Positions 31,932 to 41,083 of a stretch of DNA of 64,000 bases are shown here, piece after piece. The notes under the pieces were generated by a model. It saw only the letters and a list, made by a program, of their open reading frames with translations, was not told the DNA's origin and did not search any database. The position numbers and the translations under genes are program-made. Each line of letters begins with the position of its first letter. The first letter of the stretch is position 1. The stretch covers positions 65,300 through 129,299 of the forward strand of contig VBLC01000037.1 of the NCBI GenBank assembly GCA_005879315.1. The letters run 5' to 3'. The stretch is from Deltaproteobacteria bacterium. Its GTDB lineage: Bacteria > Myxococcota > Myxococcia > Myxococcales > 40CM-4-68-19.

Positions 31932-32007
31932 CGACTTTGTTGCGGGGGAAAGCGGACGCACGCTACGGTTATCGGCAGCAATCGGGAAAAAGCAAAATCG
32001 GAGCCTG

Positions 32008-32946
32008 GTGGACGCCGCCGTTCGCGCCGAAGGGTTGAGCAAGATCTTCCGGGTCGGGTTCTTCGCCCGGCGGGTGCGCGCCGTGGAGGATCTCTCCTTC
32101 GAGGTGCGGCGCGGGGAGATCTTCGGCCTGCTCGGGCCCAACGGCGCAGGCAAGACCACCACCATCAAGATGCTGCTCGGGTTCGTCCGGCCGACGCGCG
32201 GGCGCGCCTTCATCGGCGCGGCGCCGGCGGGCTCGCTGCAGGCGCGCCGCGACCTCGGCTACCTGCCGGAGAATCCGGCCCTCTACGAATTCCTCCGCGG
32301 CGACGAATACCTGATCTTCGCCGGCCGCCTGGCGGGGCTCTCGCGGGCCGACGCGCAGAAACAGTCCGCCTCCTTGCTGGAAAGAGTCGGCCTCGCCGGA
32401 CGCGCCGACCGCCCCATCCGCCGCTTCTCCAAAGGGATGGTGCAGCGCCTCGGGCTTGCGCAAGCGCTCATCGGCGATCCGCATACCGTCATCCTCGACG
32501 AGCCGATGAGCGGCCTTGATCCCATCGGCCGCAAGGACGTGCGCGACATCATCCTCTCGCTGCGCGACGAGCGCCGCACCGTGCTCTTCTCGACGCACAT
32601 CCTCAGCGACGTCGAGGCCATCTGCGACCGGGTCGGCATCATGGTCGACGCGCGCCTGACCGACTGCGGCGCGCTCACCGACCTGGTGGCGCCGGGCGCG
32701 AGGGCGGTAGAGCTGACTCTGGAGTCGGCCACTTCCGAGCTGGTGGCGCGGCTACAAGCCCAGGGCGCACGGGTCCTGCAGGGCGACCGGAGTGCCGTCT
32801 TCACCTTCGCCGAGGAAGGCGCAGCGCGCGCGGCGCTCGAAGCCTCCGTCGCGGCCGGCGCGACGGTGATCTCGTTCTTGCCCCATCGCCGTTCGCTGGA
32901 GGAGCTTTTCGTCGCCCGGGCTCGCGGCAGGGCGGCCACCTCCTGA
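32008..32946 (+). CDS. ABC transporter ATP-binding protein (PilH-like)
   Basis: A 312-residue ATPase of the ABC-2 exporter class. Walker A GPNGAGKTTTIKMLLG lies near residue 48. The Q loop is YLPENPALYEF, the signature FSKGMVQRLGLAQAL, Walker B VILDEPMSGLDP and the H loop FSTHILSDVEA. The C-terminal ~80 residues have the regulatory domain seen in this class. GTG at 32008 with ggag before it gives a natural start (VRAEGLSKIF); the longer frame upstream is not conserved. It probably works with the ABC-2 permease at 25042-25809, matching Myxococcus PilH/PilI. Its TGA overlaps the pilD ATG by one base. Confidence 0.85.
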   Translation: MDAAVRAEGLSKIFRVGFFARRVRAVEDLSFEVRRGEIFGLLGPNGAGKTTTIKMLLGFVRPTRGRAFIGAAPAGSLQARRDLGYLPENPALYEFLRGDEYLIFAGRLAGLSRADAQKQSASLLERVGLAGRADRPIRRFSKGMVQRLGLAQALIGDPHTVILDEPMSGLDPIGRKDVRDIILSLRDERRTVLFSTHILSDVEAICDRVGIMVDARLTDCGALTDLVAPGARAVELTLESATSELVARLQAQGARVLQGDRSAVFTFAEEGAARAALEASVAAGATVISFLPHRRSLEELFVARARGRAATS

Positions 32947-33809
32947 TGGCCGCTCTCGCCGAGGGCGCGCCGCTCGCCTTCCATCTCTGGGTCTTCTGCG
33001 CCGGCGCGGTGGTGGGCAGCTTCCTCAACGTCGTCATCGCCCGCGTGCCCAAAGGCGAGAGCCTGGTGCGGCCCGGCAGCCACTGTCCGAAGTGCGGCGC
33101 GCCCATCGCCTGGTTCGACAACATCCCGCTCGTCTCCTGGATGCTCTTGCGCGCGAAGTGCCGCCGCTGCGGCCAGCCCATCAGCGCGCGGTATCCCCTG
33201 GTGGAGCTGATCGCGGCGGTGCTGGCGGTGGCCATCGTGCGCCAGCTCGGCCCGACCGTGGCCGCGCTCGGATACTTCGCCTTCGCCGCGGCGCTGCTCG
33301 CGCTGGCGTACATCGATCTCGACACCTGGCTCTTGCCGCACCAGATCACCTGGCCGCTGCTCGCCGTCGGTCTTGCCTCGCCGCTCTGGAACCGCGAGCT
33401 GCCCTGGCACTCCAGCCTGATCGGCGCCGCCGCTGGGTTCTGCCTCTTCGCCGCCATCGCCTTGATCGGCGAGAAGCTGCTCAAGAAGGAGACGATGGGC
33501 TGGGGCGACGTCTGGCTCCTCTCCGGTATCGGCGCGTGGCTCGGCTTTCAAGCGCTGCTGCCGGTCGTGCTCCTCTCGGCGCTGCAAGGATCGATCGTCG
33601 GCATCGCCTTGATCGCGCTCGGCCGCGATCCCGCCAAGGCGAAGGAGCCCGATCAACAGAACGCCAGCCCTGCCGACGACGACTGGGTTCCGCCCAAGCA
33701 TGCGGTCCCCTACGGACCCTTCCTCTCCCTCGCCGCTCTCGAGCATCTCCTCGCCGGCAACCGTCTCGCCGCCGCCTGGGACTTCCTGCTCCGCCGGCTC
33801 TTCGCATGA
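32946..33809 (+). CDS. pilD: Prepilin peptidase / N-methyltransferase PilD
   Basis: A 287-residue polytopic membrane aspartyl protease that cleaves the prepilin leader and methylates the new N-terminus. The N-terminal part has GSFLNVVIARVP and the zinc-type tetracysteine (CPKCGAPI...CRRCGQPI). The two catalytic Asp are in YIDLDTWLLPHQIT and in the KETMGWGDVWLL region (GWGD). Around seven or eight helices are expected. ATG overlaps the ABC ATPase stop by one base, and its own TGA overlaps the next ATG (ATGA at 33806), so it is firmly part of a six-gene overlapping operon. Confidence 0.95.
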   Translation: MAALAEGAPLAFHLWVFCAGAVVGSFLNVVIARVPKGESLVRPGSHCPKCGAPIAWFDNIPLVSWMLLRAKCRRCGQPISARYPLVELIAAVLAVAIVRQLGPTVAALGYFAFAAALLALAYIDLDTWLLPHQITWPLLAVGLASPLWNRELPWHSSLIGAAAGFCLFAAIALIGEKLLKKETMGWGDVWLLSGIGAWLGFQALLPVVLLSALQGSIVGIALIALGRDPAKAKEPDQQNASPADDDWVPPKHAVPYGPFLSLAALEHLLAGNRLAAAWDFLLRRLFA

Positions 33810-35137
33810 CGACGGGCCTGCGGCTGCGCTTGCTCGCCATCGTCCTCGGCGCGGGGCTGGTTCCGATCGCACCGCTCGCCATCGTCCTCTTGCTGCAAGT
33901 GCGCGACGCTCTCTATGCCCGCCGCGTCGCCGACGCCCGGGCGCGCATCGCGGCTGCCACTCTTGCCGCGCGCGAGTCGTGCGGGGAGCTGCGCGGCTGC
34001 ATCGAGCGCATCGCCCGCGCCGCGGGCGGCCGGTACGTCGCTGCCCCCTGCGCCGTGCACATGGCGCGGCTGGGCGAGGAGCTGGTGCTCTGCGAGGAGC
34101 CCATTCCGGGCGCGGCCATCGAGCTGCACGAGGACCTCGGCCCGGTGCGCGAGCAGCTGGCGGCGCTCGACGCCCGCCTGCTCTTCACGCTGGCTCTTTT
34201 CCTCGCGCTTCTCGTCGCGGTCGCTGTCTGGCTGCTCGAGCGCGGTGTCGTCCGGCGGCTGGCGCAGGTGGATCTGGCGCTCGAGGTGGTCGGAGCCGAG
34301 CATGGCGGAACGGCGCTGCTCCCCGAGGGCGGCGATGCGGTCGGCCGCGTCGGTGCCGCGGTGAACCGCTTGTCGGAGCGGTTGCGCGAGGAGCGGCAGC
34401 GGACCCGCACGCAGATCGACCAGCTCTCGGCCGCCAACCGCGCCCTCGGCGCGGCGCGCGAGGACCTCCAGCGCAGCGAGCGGCTGGCCAGCATCGGCCG
34501 CTTGGCGGCGGGCGTGGCTCACGAGGTGGGCAATCCAGTCTCGGCGCTCATCGCCTACGCCGCACTGATGCGCGAGCGCGTACGGCAGGGCAAGGACGTG
34601 GGCGAGTACGCCGACCGGGTGGAGCGCGAGGCGGCCCGGATCGACCGGATCCTCCGCGACCTGCTCGACCTGGCGCGGCCCCGCGAGGTGCGGCTGGAGC
34701 GCGTCGACCTGCGGCGCGCCGTGGAGCTGGCCCGCTCGGCGCTGGAGCCGCAGCAGGTGTGGAATGGCGTCGCGCTGGATGCGAAGCTTGCCGCCGACCT
34801 GCCGGCCGTTTTCGCCGAGGAGCACTACGCCGTGCAGGTCTTCGTCAACCTGCTCGCCAACGCTGCCCGGGCGGGAGCGAAGAAGGTGCGCGTCGCCGGC
34901 CGCAGCGGGCCCGACGCGGTCTTCGTCGAGGTGGAGGACGACGGCAAGGGGATTGCCCCCGAAGTCCTGCCGCGGCTCTTCGAGCCGTTCTTCACTACCG
35001 CGGCGCCCGGCGAGGGCACGGGGCTGGGGCTCGCGCTCTGCCACGCCAGCATGGAGCGGATCGGCGGATCGATCTCCGCGCGCAACGGCGAGCGCGGCGC
35101 AGTCTTCGAGCTCCGCTTCCGGCGGTTCGTGGGATGA
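33806..35137 (+). CDS. Second sensor histidine kinase of the pil region (PilS2-like)
   Basis: A 443-residue kinase. A first membrane helix (about residues 8-30) and a second (about 128-150, LLFTLALFLALLVAVAVWLL) bound a periplasmic sensor domain of about 100 residues containing four Cys (including CGELRGCIERI and APCAVHM). A HAMP-like linker and coiled region lead to the HisKA box GVAHEVGNPVSALIAY, then an HATPase domain with NLLANAARAGA, VEDDGKGI and GTGLGLALCHAS. It differs from PilS, which has six helices and a PAS domain. Its likely partner is the NtrC-type regulator at 37547-38923; in Myxococcus a second pair called PilS2/PilR2 sits in this region. Confidence 0.88.
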   Translation: MTTGLRLRLLAIVLGAGLVPIAPLAIVLLLQVRDALYARRVADARARIAAATLAARESCGELRGCIERIARAAGGRYVAAPCAVHMARLGEELVLCEEPIPGAAIELHEDLGPVREQLAALDARLLFTLALFLALLVAVAVWLLERGVVRRLAQVDLALEVVGAEHGGTALLPEGGDAVGRVGAAVNRLSERLREERQRTRTQIDQLSAANRALGAAREDLQRSERLASIGRLAAGVAHEVGNPVSALIAYAALMRERVRQGKDVGEYADRVEREAARIDRILRDLLDLARPREVRLERVDLRRAVELARSALEPQQVWNGVALDAKLAADLPAVFAEEHYAVQVFVNLLANAARAGAKKVRVAGRSGPDAVFVEVEDDGKGIAPEVLPRLFEPFFTTAAPGEGTGLGLALCHASMERIGGSISARNGERGAVFELRFRRFVG

Positions 35138-36486
35138 GCCGCTCTGCCAGAGCCGCTGTGGCGCTGATGGTGCTCTTGCCCCAACTGTGGATCTTCCAGG
35201 GCGGCGGCTGGAACCAGAACAGCCGCTTCGCGCTGGCCCGCGCGCTGGTCGTGCGCGGGAGCGTACAGATCGATCCCGACGCGGACACGACCGGCGACGT
35301 CGCGGTGCGCGGCGGTCACGTCTATTGCGACAAGGCGCCGGGGGTTTCCTTCCTCGCGGCGGCCGCGCTGGCGTTGGTGGGTCCGCTCGCTGCGGCGGCG
35401 GGAATCGATTCGGATCAGCCGCGCTGGTGGCGGTTGGTCCCCTATCTGGTGACGCTGCTCTCGATCTCGCTGCCGGTTGCGCTGACGGCAGCGGCGCTCT
35501 TCGGCGAGCTGGCCGTGCGCTTCGCTCCTGGGCCGGCCCTTTTCGCGATCGCAGCCGTCTTTCTCGGCTCGCCGTTGCTCGCCTACGCGGGCCTGCTCTA
35601 CGGACACGCGCTCGCGGCATGTCTTCTCGCGCTGGGATTCATCGCGCTTTCCCGCAGGCGAGTCACCCTGGCAGGTTTCGCTTCGGGATGCGCCATCCTG
35701 GTGGAATACACCGCTGCCCTCGGGGCGCTTGCGCTGCTCTTCTATGCGATCTCCGACCGCGAGCTGCGCGGCAAGGTGTGGACCGGCGCGCTCGCCGCGC
35801 TGGGGCCGCTCCTCTTGCTCGCGCTCTACGACCGCGCGGCCTTCGGCTCTCCTTTCGCGATCGGCTACTCGAACCTGCCGGGCGGCAGATATACGGGCAT
35901 GAGCAGCGGCTTCTTCGGCCTGCGCGGTCCGACACCCCAGTCGCTCTGGCAGTTGAGCTTCGGAGAGCACCGCGGACTCTTTCGCTACTCGCCCGTGCTG
36001 CTCCTGGCCTTTGCGGGACTGCGCCGCGGCCGCGACATCGCGCTCGCCATCGGGCTCTTCCTCGCCTTTTTCCTGCTCAACGCCAGCTACGCGTACTGGG
36101 ACGGCCACGCCTCCTTCGGTCCCCGCCACGCCGTGCCGGGGCTGGTCTTGCTCTGCATTCCCATCGCCGCGGCGGCGCAGCGCTGGCCGCGCGCCTCGCT
36201 GCTCTTGCTCGTCCCCTCCTTGCTCGCCTGCGGCCTGGCCTGGGCGACGCGGCCCGAGGCGGCGCCCTCCGACTGGAACCCGTTGCAGCAATCCTGGCTG
36301 CACTTCTGGCGCAAGGACGCGATCGGCGCCTCGATCTTCTGGTTCAACGCCAAGGAACCGCTCCAGTATCGAAGCGGATTCGTCCTGCCGATGTTCGTCG
36401 GCCTCGACGGCCGCCTGGCGCTCTTGCCGCTCTTGCCGCTCTACGCCGGCCTCCTCTTCTGGTTTCGCAGGGCGGTGCGCAGATGA
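35134..36486 (+). CDS. Polytopic membrane protein, GT-C (PMT/ArnT)-like
   Basis: A 450-residue protein with about ten to twelve hydrophobic helices. After the first helix an extracytoplasmic loop has NSRFALARALVVRGSVQIDPDAD and GGHVYCDKAPGVSFLA. The acidic loop and the DKAPG motif resemble GT39/ArnT-like lipid-linked glycosyltransferases, where such loops bind polyprenyl-phosphate sugars. SFGPRHAVPGLVLLCIP appears later. The exact substrate is unknown. ATG overlaps the kinase stop by four bases (ATGA) and its own stop overlaps the next start in the same way. It lies between a kinase and its probable regulator, an unusual placement. Confidence 0.7.
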   Translation: MSRSARAAVALMVLLPQLWIFQGGGWNQNSRFALARALVVRGSVQIDPDADTTGDVAVRGGHVYCDKAPGVSFLAAAALALVGPLAAAAGIDSDQPRWWRLVPYLVTLLSISLPVALTAAALFGELAVRFAPGPALFAIAAVFLGSPLLAYAGLLYGHALAACLLALGFIALSRRRVTLAGFASGCAILVEYTAALGALALLFYAISDRELRGKVWTGALAALGPLLLLALYDRAAFGSPFAIGYSNLPGGRYTGMSSGFFGLRGPTPQSLWQLSFGEHRGLFRYSPVLLLAFAGLRRGRDIALAIGLFLAFFLLNASYAYWDGHASFGPRHAVPGLVLLCIPIAAAAQRWPRASLLLLVPSLLACGLAWATRPEAAPSDWNPLQQSWLHFWRKDAIGASIFWFNAKEPLQYRSGFVLPMFVGLDGRLALLPLLPLYAGLLFWFRRAVRR

Positions 36487-37550
36487 GGCGCGCGGCGCTC
36501 CTGGCCGTGCTCGGAGCGGCACTGCACTTCTTGCTCTTGCCCCGCGACTATCAAGAGCGCTCCGACCTGCACGTCTATCTCGACTCCAGCCTCCGCTGGG
36601 CTACGGGCGAGGCGCCCTATCGCGACTTTCCCTTCGAGTACCCGCCCGCTGCGCTCTTCGTCCTGCGCGCGCCGCTCCACGCAGCGGTGCTGGGGCAGAT
36701 GCGCTACGAGACTGCATTCGCGCTGTGGATGGCGCTCTTCGATGCGCTGGCGCTGTTCGCGGTCTGGCTGACCGCACGCCGCTACGGTGCGATGGCGATC
36801 TGCTGGGCCGGCCTGGCGCTGTGCAACTCCGTCCTCTACACGCGTTTCGATCTCGCGCCCGGAGCGTTGATGGCCCTCTGTGTCGCGCTCGCCTGTCTCG
36901 GGCAATTCACCTGGGCGGGCGCGGCGCTGGGCGCGGCGGCGGCCATCAAGCTCTATCCGATCTTCATCGCTCCTGCGCTCGCGGTCGAGGCCTGGCGGGC
37001 TCGCCGGCTGCGCGGAGCCGTGCTCGCAGCCCTGGCGGCGGCGCTCTTGCTCTCCTGGCCCGCCTTCGGGCTCGACTTTCTCGCCTACCACTGGAACCGC
37101 GGCGTGCAGATCCAGAGCCTCTGGGGCGCGGCGCTGCGCCTCGCCGGCTTGCGGCAGGTCGAGCACCGATTCGGCGCCGAAGAGGTGGTCGGAGCGCCGG
37201 CCTTTCTCGGGCCGATCTCGCTGGCGCTGCAGATCGCTGTCGCGGCCCTGGCGGCATGGCGCGCGCGCGATGCGAAGGAGGGCGCCCTGGCGGCCTTCGC
37301 CGGATTCGTCGCCTTCGGCAAGGTAGGCTCGCCGCAATTCATGCTCGCTCTCGTGCCGCTGGCGGCCGCCGTGCCCTGGGCATGGCGCTTCGTGCTCGCC
37401 TCTTGCGTGCTCCTGGCCTGGGAATTTCCCGTCCACTTCACGCCGTCGGATGTGGTCAATCCACTCTGGGCCGCTGTCGACCTGGCCCGCATGCTGCTCA
37501 TCGCTTTCGTCGCCATCGCCCTCCCGGCGCGGCTACACTCGCGCTCGTGA
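36483..37550 (+). CDS. GT87/DUF2029-like membrane glycosyltransferase
   Basis: A 355-residue polytopic protein with an early extracytoplasmic loop SDLHVYLDSSLRWATGEAPYRDFPFEYPP. This pattern, with an acidic residue and the PYRDF.FEYPP block, is characteristic of DUF2029/GT87 polyprenol-phosphate-mannose-dependent transferases. The middle has GAALGAAAAIKLYPIFIAPAL (conserved K-x-Y-P), and near the end comes FGKVGSPQFMLALVPL, also typical. It would transfer sugar on the periplasmic side from a lipid carrier; acceptor unknown. It overlaps both neighbours by four bases. A role in modifying pilin or another surface product is only suggested by the operon. Confidence 0.75.
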   Translation: MRRAALLAVLGAALHFLLLPRDYQERSDLHVYLDSSLRWATGEAPYRDFPFEYPPAALFVLRAPLHAAVLGQMRYETAFALWMALFDALALFAVWLTARRYGAMAICWAGLALCNSVLYTRFDLAPGALMALCVALACLGQFTWAGAALGAAAAIKLYPIFIAPALAVEAWRARRLRGAVLAALAAALLLSWPAFGLDFLAYHWNRGVQIQSLWGAALRLAGLRQVEHRFGAEEVVGAPAFLGPISLALQIAVAALAAWRARDAKEGALAAFAGFVAFGKVGSPQFMLALVPLAAAVPWAWRFVLASCVLLAWEFPVHFTPSDVVNPLWAAVDLARMLLIAFVAIALPARLHSRS

Positions 37551-38923
37551 CCCTCCGCTCCATCCTCATCGCCGACGACGAGGAGTCGATCCGCCACGTC
37601 CTCACCGTGCTTCTGCAGGACCGCGGCTACGAGGTGCGCGCCGTCTCCGACGGCGAGGAGGCGCTGCGCGAGCTCTCCGCCCGCGACTACGACGCGCTCG
37701 TCACCGACGTGCGCATGCCCAAGATCGACGGCCTCGAGCTGGTGCGGAGCGCGCAGCAGACCAGCCCCGACACGACCATCATCGTCATGAGCGCTTACGG
37801 CTCGCACGAGCTGGCCATCGAGGCGATGAAGGCCGGCGCGTACGACTACCTGGGCAAGCCCTTCCACCCCGACGAGGTGCTGCTGGTCCTCCGCAAGGCG
37901 GAGGAGCGCGAGCGGCTGCGACAGGAGAACCTCCGCCTGCGCCGCGAGATCGCCGCCGCGCGTGGCTCGGCACAGCTCATCGCTGAGGGGCCGGCGATGA
38001 AGGAAGTGATGCGGGTGGTGCAGAAGGTCGCTCCGACGCCGACGACGGTGCTGATCGAAGGAGAGAGCGGCAGCGGCAAGGAAGTGGTCGCGCGCGCCCT
38101 CCACGAGCTGAGCCCGCGCGCCGAGCGGCCCTTCGTGGCGGTGAACTGCGGCGCCATCCCCGAGACGCTGATCGAGAGCGAGCTGTTCGGCCACGCCAAG
38201 GGAGCTTTCACCGACGCGCGCACCGCCAAGCGCGGGCTCTTCGAGGAGGCCGACGGCGGCACGCTGCTCCTCGACGAGATCGGCGAGCTGCCTTTGCCGG
38301 TGCAGCCGTCGCTCTTGCGCGTGCTCCAGGAAGGGGAAGTGCGCCGGGTCGGCGACTCGCGCACCGCCCGCGTCGACGTCCGGGTGCTGGCCGCGACCAA
38401 CAAGGATCTTTCGTCGTTGGTCGGGGCGGGGCGTTTTCGCGAGGACCTCTATTACCGGCTCAACGTCGTGCAGCTGAGGCTGCCGCCCCTGCGAGAGCGG
38501 GTCGAGGAGATCCCGGCGCTCGCGACGCGCTTCCTCGAGCGGCATGCGGCGCGGCTCGGCCTCCCCCCGCGGCAGCTTTCCGCGGCGGCGGAGGAGCTGC
38601 TGCAGCGCTATCGCTGGCCGGGCAACGTGCGCGAGCTGGAGAATGCCCTGGAGCGCGCCCTGGTCCTCTCCGAAGACGAGGAGATCCAGCCCGATGCCTT
38701 GCCGGAAGCGGTGCAAAGCGCCGCCGCGAAGAGCGCCGACCCGCTCCCCGAGGCGCTCGATCCCGACGACCTCTCCATCAAACGCGCCGCGCGCGGTCTG
38801 GAAGCAGGCCTGATCAAGCGCGCGCTGGAGCGGACCGGCGGCAACCGCACGAAGGCGGCCGAGCTGCTCGAACTGTCCCCGCGCGCCCTGCTCTACAAGA
38901 TCCGCGAATACGGTCTCGAGTAA
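37547..38923 (+). CDS. Sigma-54-dependent response regulator (PilR2-like)
   Basis: A 458-residue NtrC-type regulator with receiver domain ([30 protein letters not shown] with phospho-Asp near residue 51; [26 protein letters not shown]) and AAA+ domain with Walker [16 protein letters not shown]. The sigma-54 contact loop is [15 protein letters not shown], with [14 protein letters not shown] after it. The C-terminal Fis-type HTH is [20 protein letters not shown]. The start is GTG at 37547 overlapping the previous stop (GTGA). It is last in the overlapping operon with pilD and the second kinase. It shares architecture with PilR at 22680-24101 but is clearly a distinct paralogue. Confidence 0.92.
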   Translation: MTLRSILIADDEESIRHVLTVLLQDRGYEVRAVSDGEEALRELSARDYDALVTDVRMPKIDGLELVRSAQQTSPDTTIIVMSAYGSHELAIEAMKAGAYDYLGKPFHPDEVLLVLRKAEERERLRQENLRLRREIAAARGSAQLIAEGPAMKEVMRVVQKVAPTPTTVLIEGESGSGKEVVARALHELSPRAERPFVAVNCGAIPETLIESELFGHAKGAFTDARTAKRGLFEEADGGTLLLDEIGELPLPVQPSLLRVLQEGEVRRVGDSRTARVDVRVLAATNKDLSSLVGAGRFREDLYYRLNVVQLRLPPLRERVEEIPALATRFLERHAARLGLPPRQLSAAAEELLQRYRWPGNVRELENALERALVLSEDEEIQPDALPEAVQSAAAKSADPLPEALDPDDLSIKRAARGLEAGLIKRALERTGGNRTKAAELLELSPRALLYKIREYGLE

Positions 38924-39042
38924 CCAGAGCGCATCTCACAAGCTAAAGCTGCAACTCCAGAAGCGCAGTCGCTAAGCCGCCTGCGGCGGCCACGACTAGT
39001 GCTGGTGGGTGGGACAAAGCCCCCCTCCAAATGCACCCGAAG

Positions 39043-39074
39043 TGACCCCTCAATGCGGGGTCAATGACGGGTCA
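39043..39074. promoter_or_regulatory. Inverted repeats upstream of XRE regulator, candidate operator
   Basis: TGACCCC (39043-39049) and GGGGTCA (39057-39063) form a perfect 7-bp inverted repeat with a 7-nt spacer. A second, TGAC-gg-GTCA, follows at 39065-39074. Both lie 60-90 bases before the GTG of a small XRE-type protein, within the 211-base region between the regulator gene and that start. An autoregulatory operator is a reasonable guess. Confidence 0.4.
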
Positions 39075-39134
39075 CGGCTCCTTGATTCCCTACATCTCGA
39101 TGATGCATCGATCGCGTCCTCGGGAGGGCGGTTC

Positions 39135-39350
39135 GTGAATCGTGTCCAGAAATTCCGCGAAGCAGCGCTCCTGGCCAAAGCCGAGTTGGCCCGCAAGGCC
39201 GGCGTTTCGGAGTCGACGATCGACCGCGTGGAGGCGGGGCATGACTGCAGGATGGAGACGAAACGCAAGATCCTTTTCGCGCTCGGGCTCAGCCTTTCCG
39301 ACTCGACCAAGCTCTTCCCCCGCCTCGACGGGCGCGCGAGGCGAGCGTGA
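39135..39350 (+). CDS. Small XRE-family helix-turn-helix protein
   Basis: A 71-residue protein that is little more than one Cro/C1-type HTH: FREAALLAKAELARKAGVSESTIDRVEAG is the helix-turn-helix, with ALGLSLSDSTKLFP after it. GTG at 39135 with GGGAGG seven bases upstream is the best start; a longer frame from 39009 runs through palindromic non-coding-looking sequence. It is alone upstream of pilMNOPQ with 98 bases between and could regulate that operon or itself. A T-run at 39355-39361 follows its stop, but no strong stem is immediately attached. Confidence 0.75.
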   Translation: MNRVQKFREAALLAKAELARKAGVSESTIDRVEAGHDCRMETKRKILFALGLSLSDSTKLFPRLDGRARRA

Positions 39351-39448
39351 TGGCGGTTTTTTTGGGAGCAGGAATTTCCAGTGATAGCGTCCCGGCGATG
39401 AGCTGGGGAAAGTGCCGCGCTCAGAGCGGCGAGGAAGGCTGAACGGAC

Positions 39449-40519
39449 ATGGCAAAGAGCAAGCTCGCCCTCGGGCTCGACATCGGCTCCAGCTCCGTCA
39501 AGCTCGTCCAGCTCAAGGAAGCGAAGCGCGGTTTCATCCTCGAGGCCTTCGGCGTGGCGCCGCTGCCGCCGGAGGCGATCGTCGACGGCGCCCTGATGAA
39601 CTCCACCGCCATCGTCGAGGCCATCCGCGGGCTGGTGCAGCAGTACAAGCTGAAGAACCGCGAGGCCGCCATCGGCGTGAGCGGCCACTCGGTCATCATC
39701 AAGAAGATCTCCATGCCCAAGATGTCGCAGGAGGAGCTGGAGGAGAGCATCCAGTGGGAGGCGGAGCAGTACATCCCTTTCGACGTCAAGGACGTGAACA
39801 TCGACGTGCAGATCCTCACGCCCCCCGACGTCGACACCGGCACGGGGCAGATGGACGTCCTGCTCGTCGCCGCCAAGAAGGACATGATCAACGACTACAC
39901 CTCGGTGGTCTCCGAGGCGGGCCTGCAGCCGGTGGTGGTCGACGTCGACGCCTTCGCCGTGCAGAACTCCTTCGAGGTCAACTACGACCTGCCCAAGAGC
40001 GAGACCATCGTGCTGGTCAACGCCGGCGCTTCGGTGGTGAACATCAACGTCCTCGCCAACGGGCTCACCACCTTCACCCGCGACGTGACCATGGGTGGGA
40101 ACCAGTTCACCGAGGAGATCCAGAAGCAGCTCAACGTCAGCTACGACGAGGCCGAGAAGCTCAAGGTGGGCGGCGACACGCAGGCCGACTCCGACTCGGT
40201 GGTGCCGCAGGAAGTGGAGCGGGTCATCCAGGGCGTGGCCGACCAGATGGCGGGCGAGATCCAGCGCTCCCTCGACTTCTATACGGCCACCGCTGCCGAC
40301 AGCCACATCGCGCGGCTCTATCTCTCGGGCGGCACCGCCAAGATCCCCGCGCTCTTCAAGGTCATCGAGCAGCGGGTCGGCGTGCCGGTGGAGATCCTCA
40401 ACCCCTTCAAGGGCGTCGAGATCGACAACCGCAAGTTCGACTCCAACTACGTGATGGACGTGGCCCCTTCGGCGGCCGTGGCCATCGGGCTTGCCCTGCG
40501 CAAGTCCAACGAGCGCTGA
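39449..40519 (+). CDS. pilM: Type IV pilus assembly protein PilM
   Basis: A 356-residue cytoplasmic actin-like ATPase of the pilus alignment complex. FtsA/PilM nucleotide-binding motifs are seen: LGLDIGSSSVKLVQL near residue 8, VVVDVDAFAVQNSF, VLVNAGASVVNINVL (phosphate 2) and LYLSGGTAKIPALFKVI (adenosine). SIQWEAEQYIPFDVKDVNIDV is typical PilM sequence. It binds the cytoplasmic N-terminus of PilN. ATG is preceded by gaggaagg. It starts the pilM-N-O-P-Q operon in the canonical order. Confidence 0.96.
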   Translation: MAKSKLALGLDIGSSSVKLVQLKEAKRGFILEAFGVAPLPPEAIVDGALMNSTAIVEAIRGLVQQYKLKNREAAIGVSGHSVIIKKISMPKMSQEELEESIQWEAEQYIPFDVKDVNIDVQILTPPDVDTGTGQMDVLLVAAKKDMINDYTSVVSEAGLQPVVVDVDAFAVQNSFEVNYDLPKSETIVLVNAGASVVNINVLANGLTTFTRDVTMGGNQFTEEIQKQLNVSYDEAEKLKVGGDTQADSDSVVPQEVERVIQGVADQMAGEIQRSLDFYTATAADSHIARLYLSGGTAKIPALFKVIEQRVGVPVEILNPFKGVEIDNRKFDSNYVMDVAPSAAVAIGLALRKSNER

Positions 40520-40537
40520 GGAGGGAGGAGACTCGCG

Positions 40538-41074
40538 ATGATCAAGATCAACCTTCTCCCCGTCCGCGCCGCCAAGAAGCGCGAGTTCGGCCGGCAGCAG
40601 CTGATCCTCTTCGTGGTGCTGCTGGTCGGCGCGGCGGTGGGCAACTACCTCTGGCTCAACAAGGTCGACTCCGACCTGGACGACCTCAACAAGCGCATCA
40701 CCGCCACCCGCACCGAAATCGCCCAGCTGGAGAAGACCATCGGGGAGGTCAAGTCGATCAAGGACGACAAGAAGGCGCTGGAGGACAAGCTCAAGATCCT
40801 CGACACCCTCAAGAAGGGTCGCACCGGGCCGGTGAAGGTGATGGACGAGCTGGCGACGGTCATTCCCCAGCGGGTCTGGATCATCGATTACGCCGAGACC
40901 GGCGGCGGAGTGACCATGCAGGGCCGCTCGGCTGCGTACGAGGACCTCTCCGTCTTCTCCAAGAAGCTGAAGGCGTCCCAGCATTTCCGGGACATCGTCA
41001 TCCGTCGCGCCTCGCAGAGGGCCGATGGGCTCGTCGACTGGACCATCACCTGTTCGGCGGACTACTCGGCCTAG
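40538..41074 (+). CDS. pilN: Type IV pilus inner membrane protein PilN
   Basis: A 178-residue bitopic protein. The N-terminal cytoplasmic segment MIKINLLPVRAAKKR carries the INLLP motif that docks into PilM. One helix follows (about residues 25-45, LILFVVLLVGAAVGNYLWL), then a coiled coil (DLDDLNKRITATRTEIAQLEKTI) and a ferredoxin-like periplasmic domain. It forms a heterodimer with PilO. It begins 18 bases after pilM with gaggaggag as ribosome binding site. Confidence 0.95.
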   Translation: MIKINLLPVRAAKKREFGRQQLILFVVLLVGAAVGNYLWLNKVDSDLDDLNKRITATRTEIAQLEKTIGEVKSIKDDKKALEDKLKILDTLKKGRTGPVKVMDELATVIPQRVWIIDYAETGGGVTMQGRSAAYEDLSVFSKKLKASQHFRDIVIRRASQRADGLVDWTITCSADYSA

Positions 41075-41083
41075 AGGACATCC

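Noticed and set aside
38976-38990. GCCGCC-tgc-GGCGGC hairpin after the PilR2-like gene
   Set aside because: Three-base loop and no following T tract; too weak to call a terminator.
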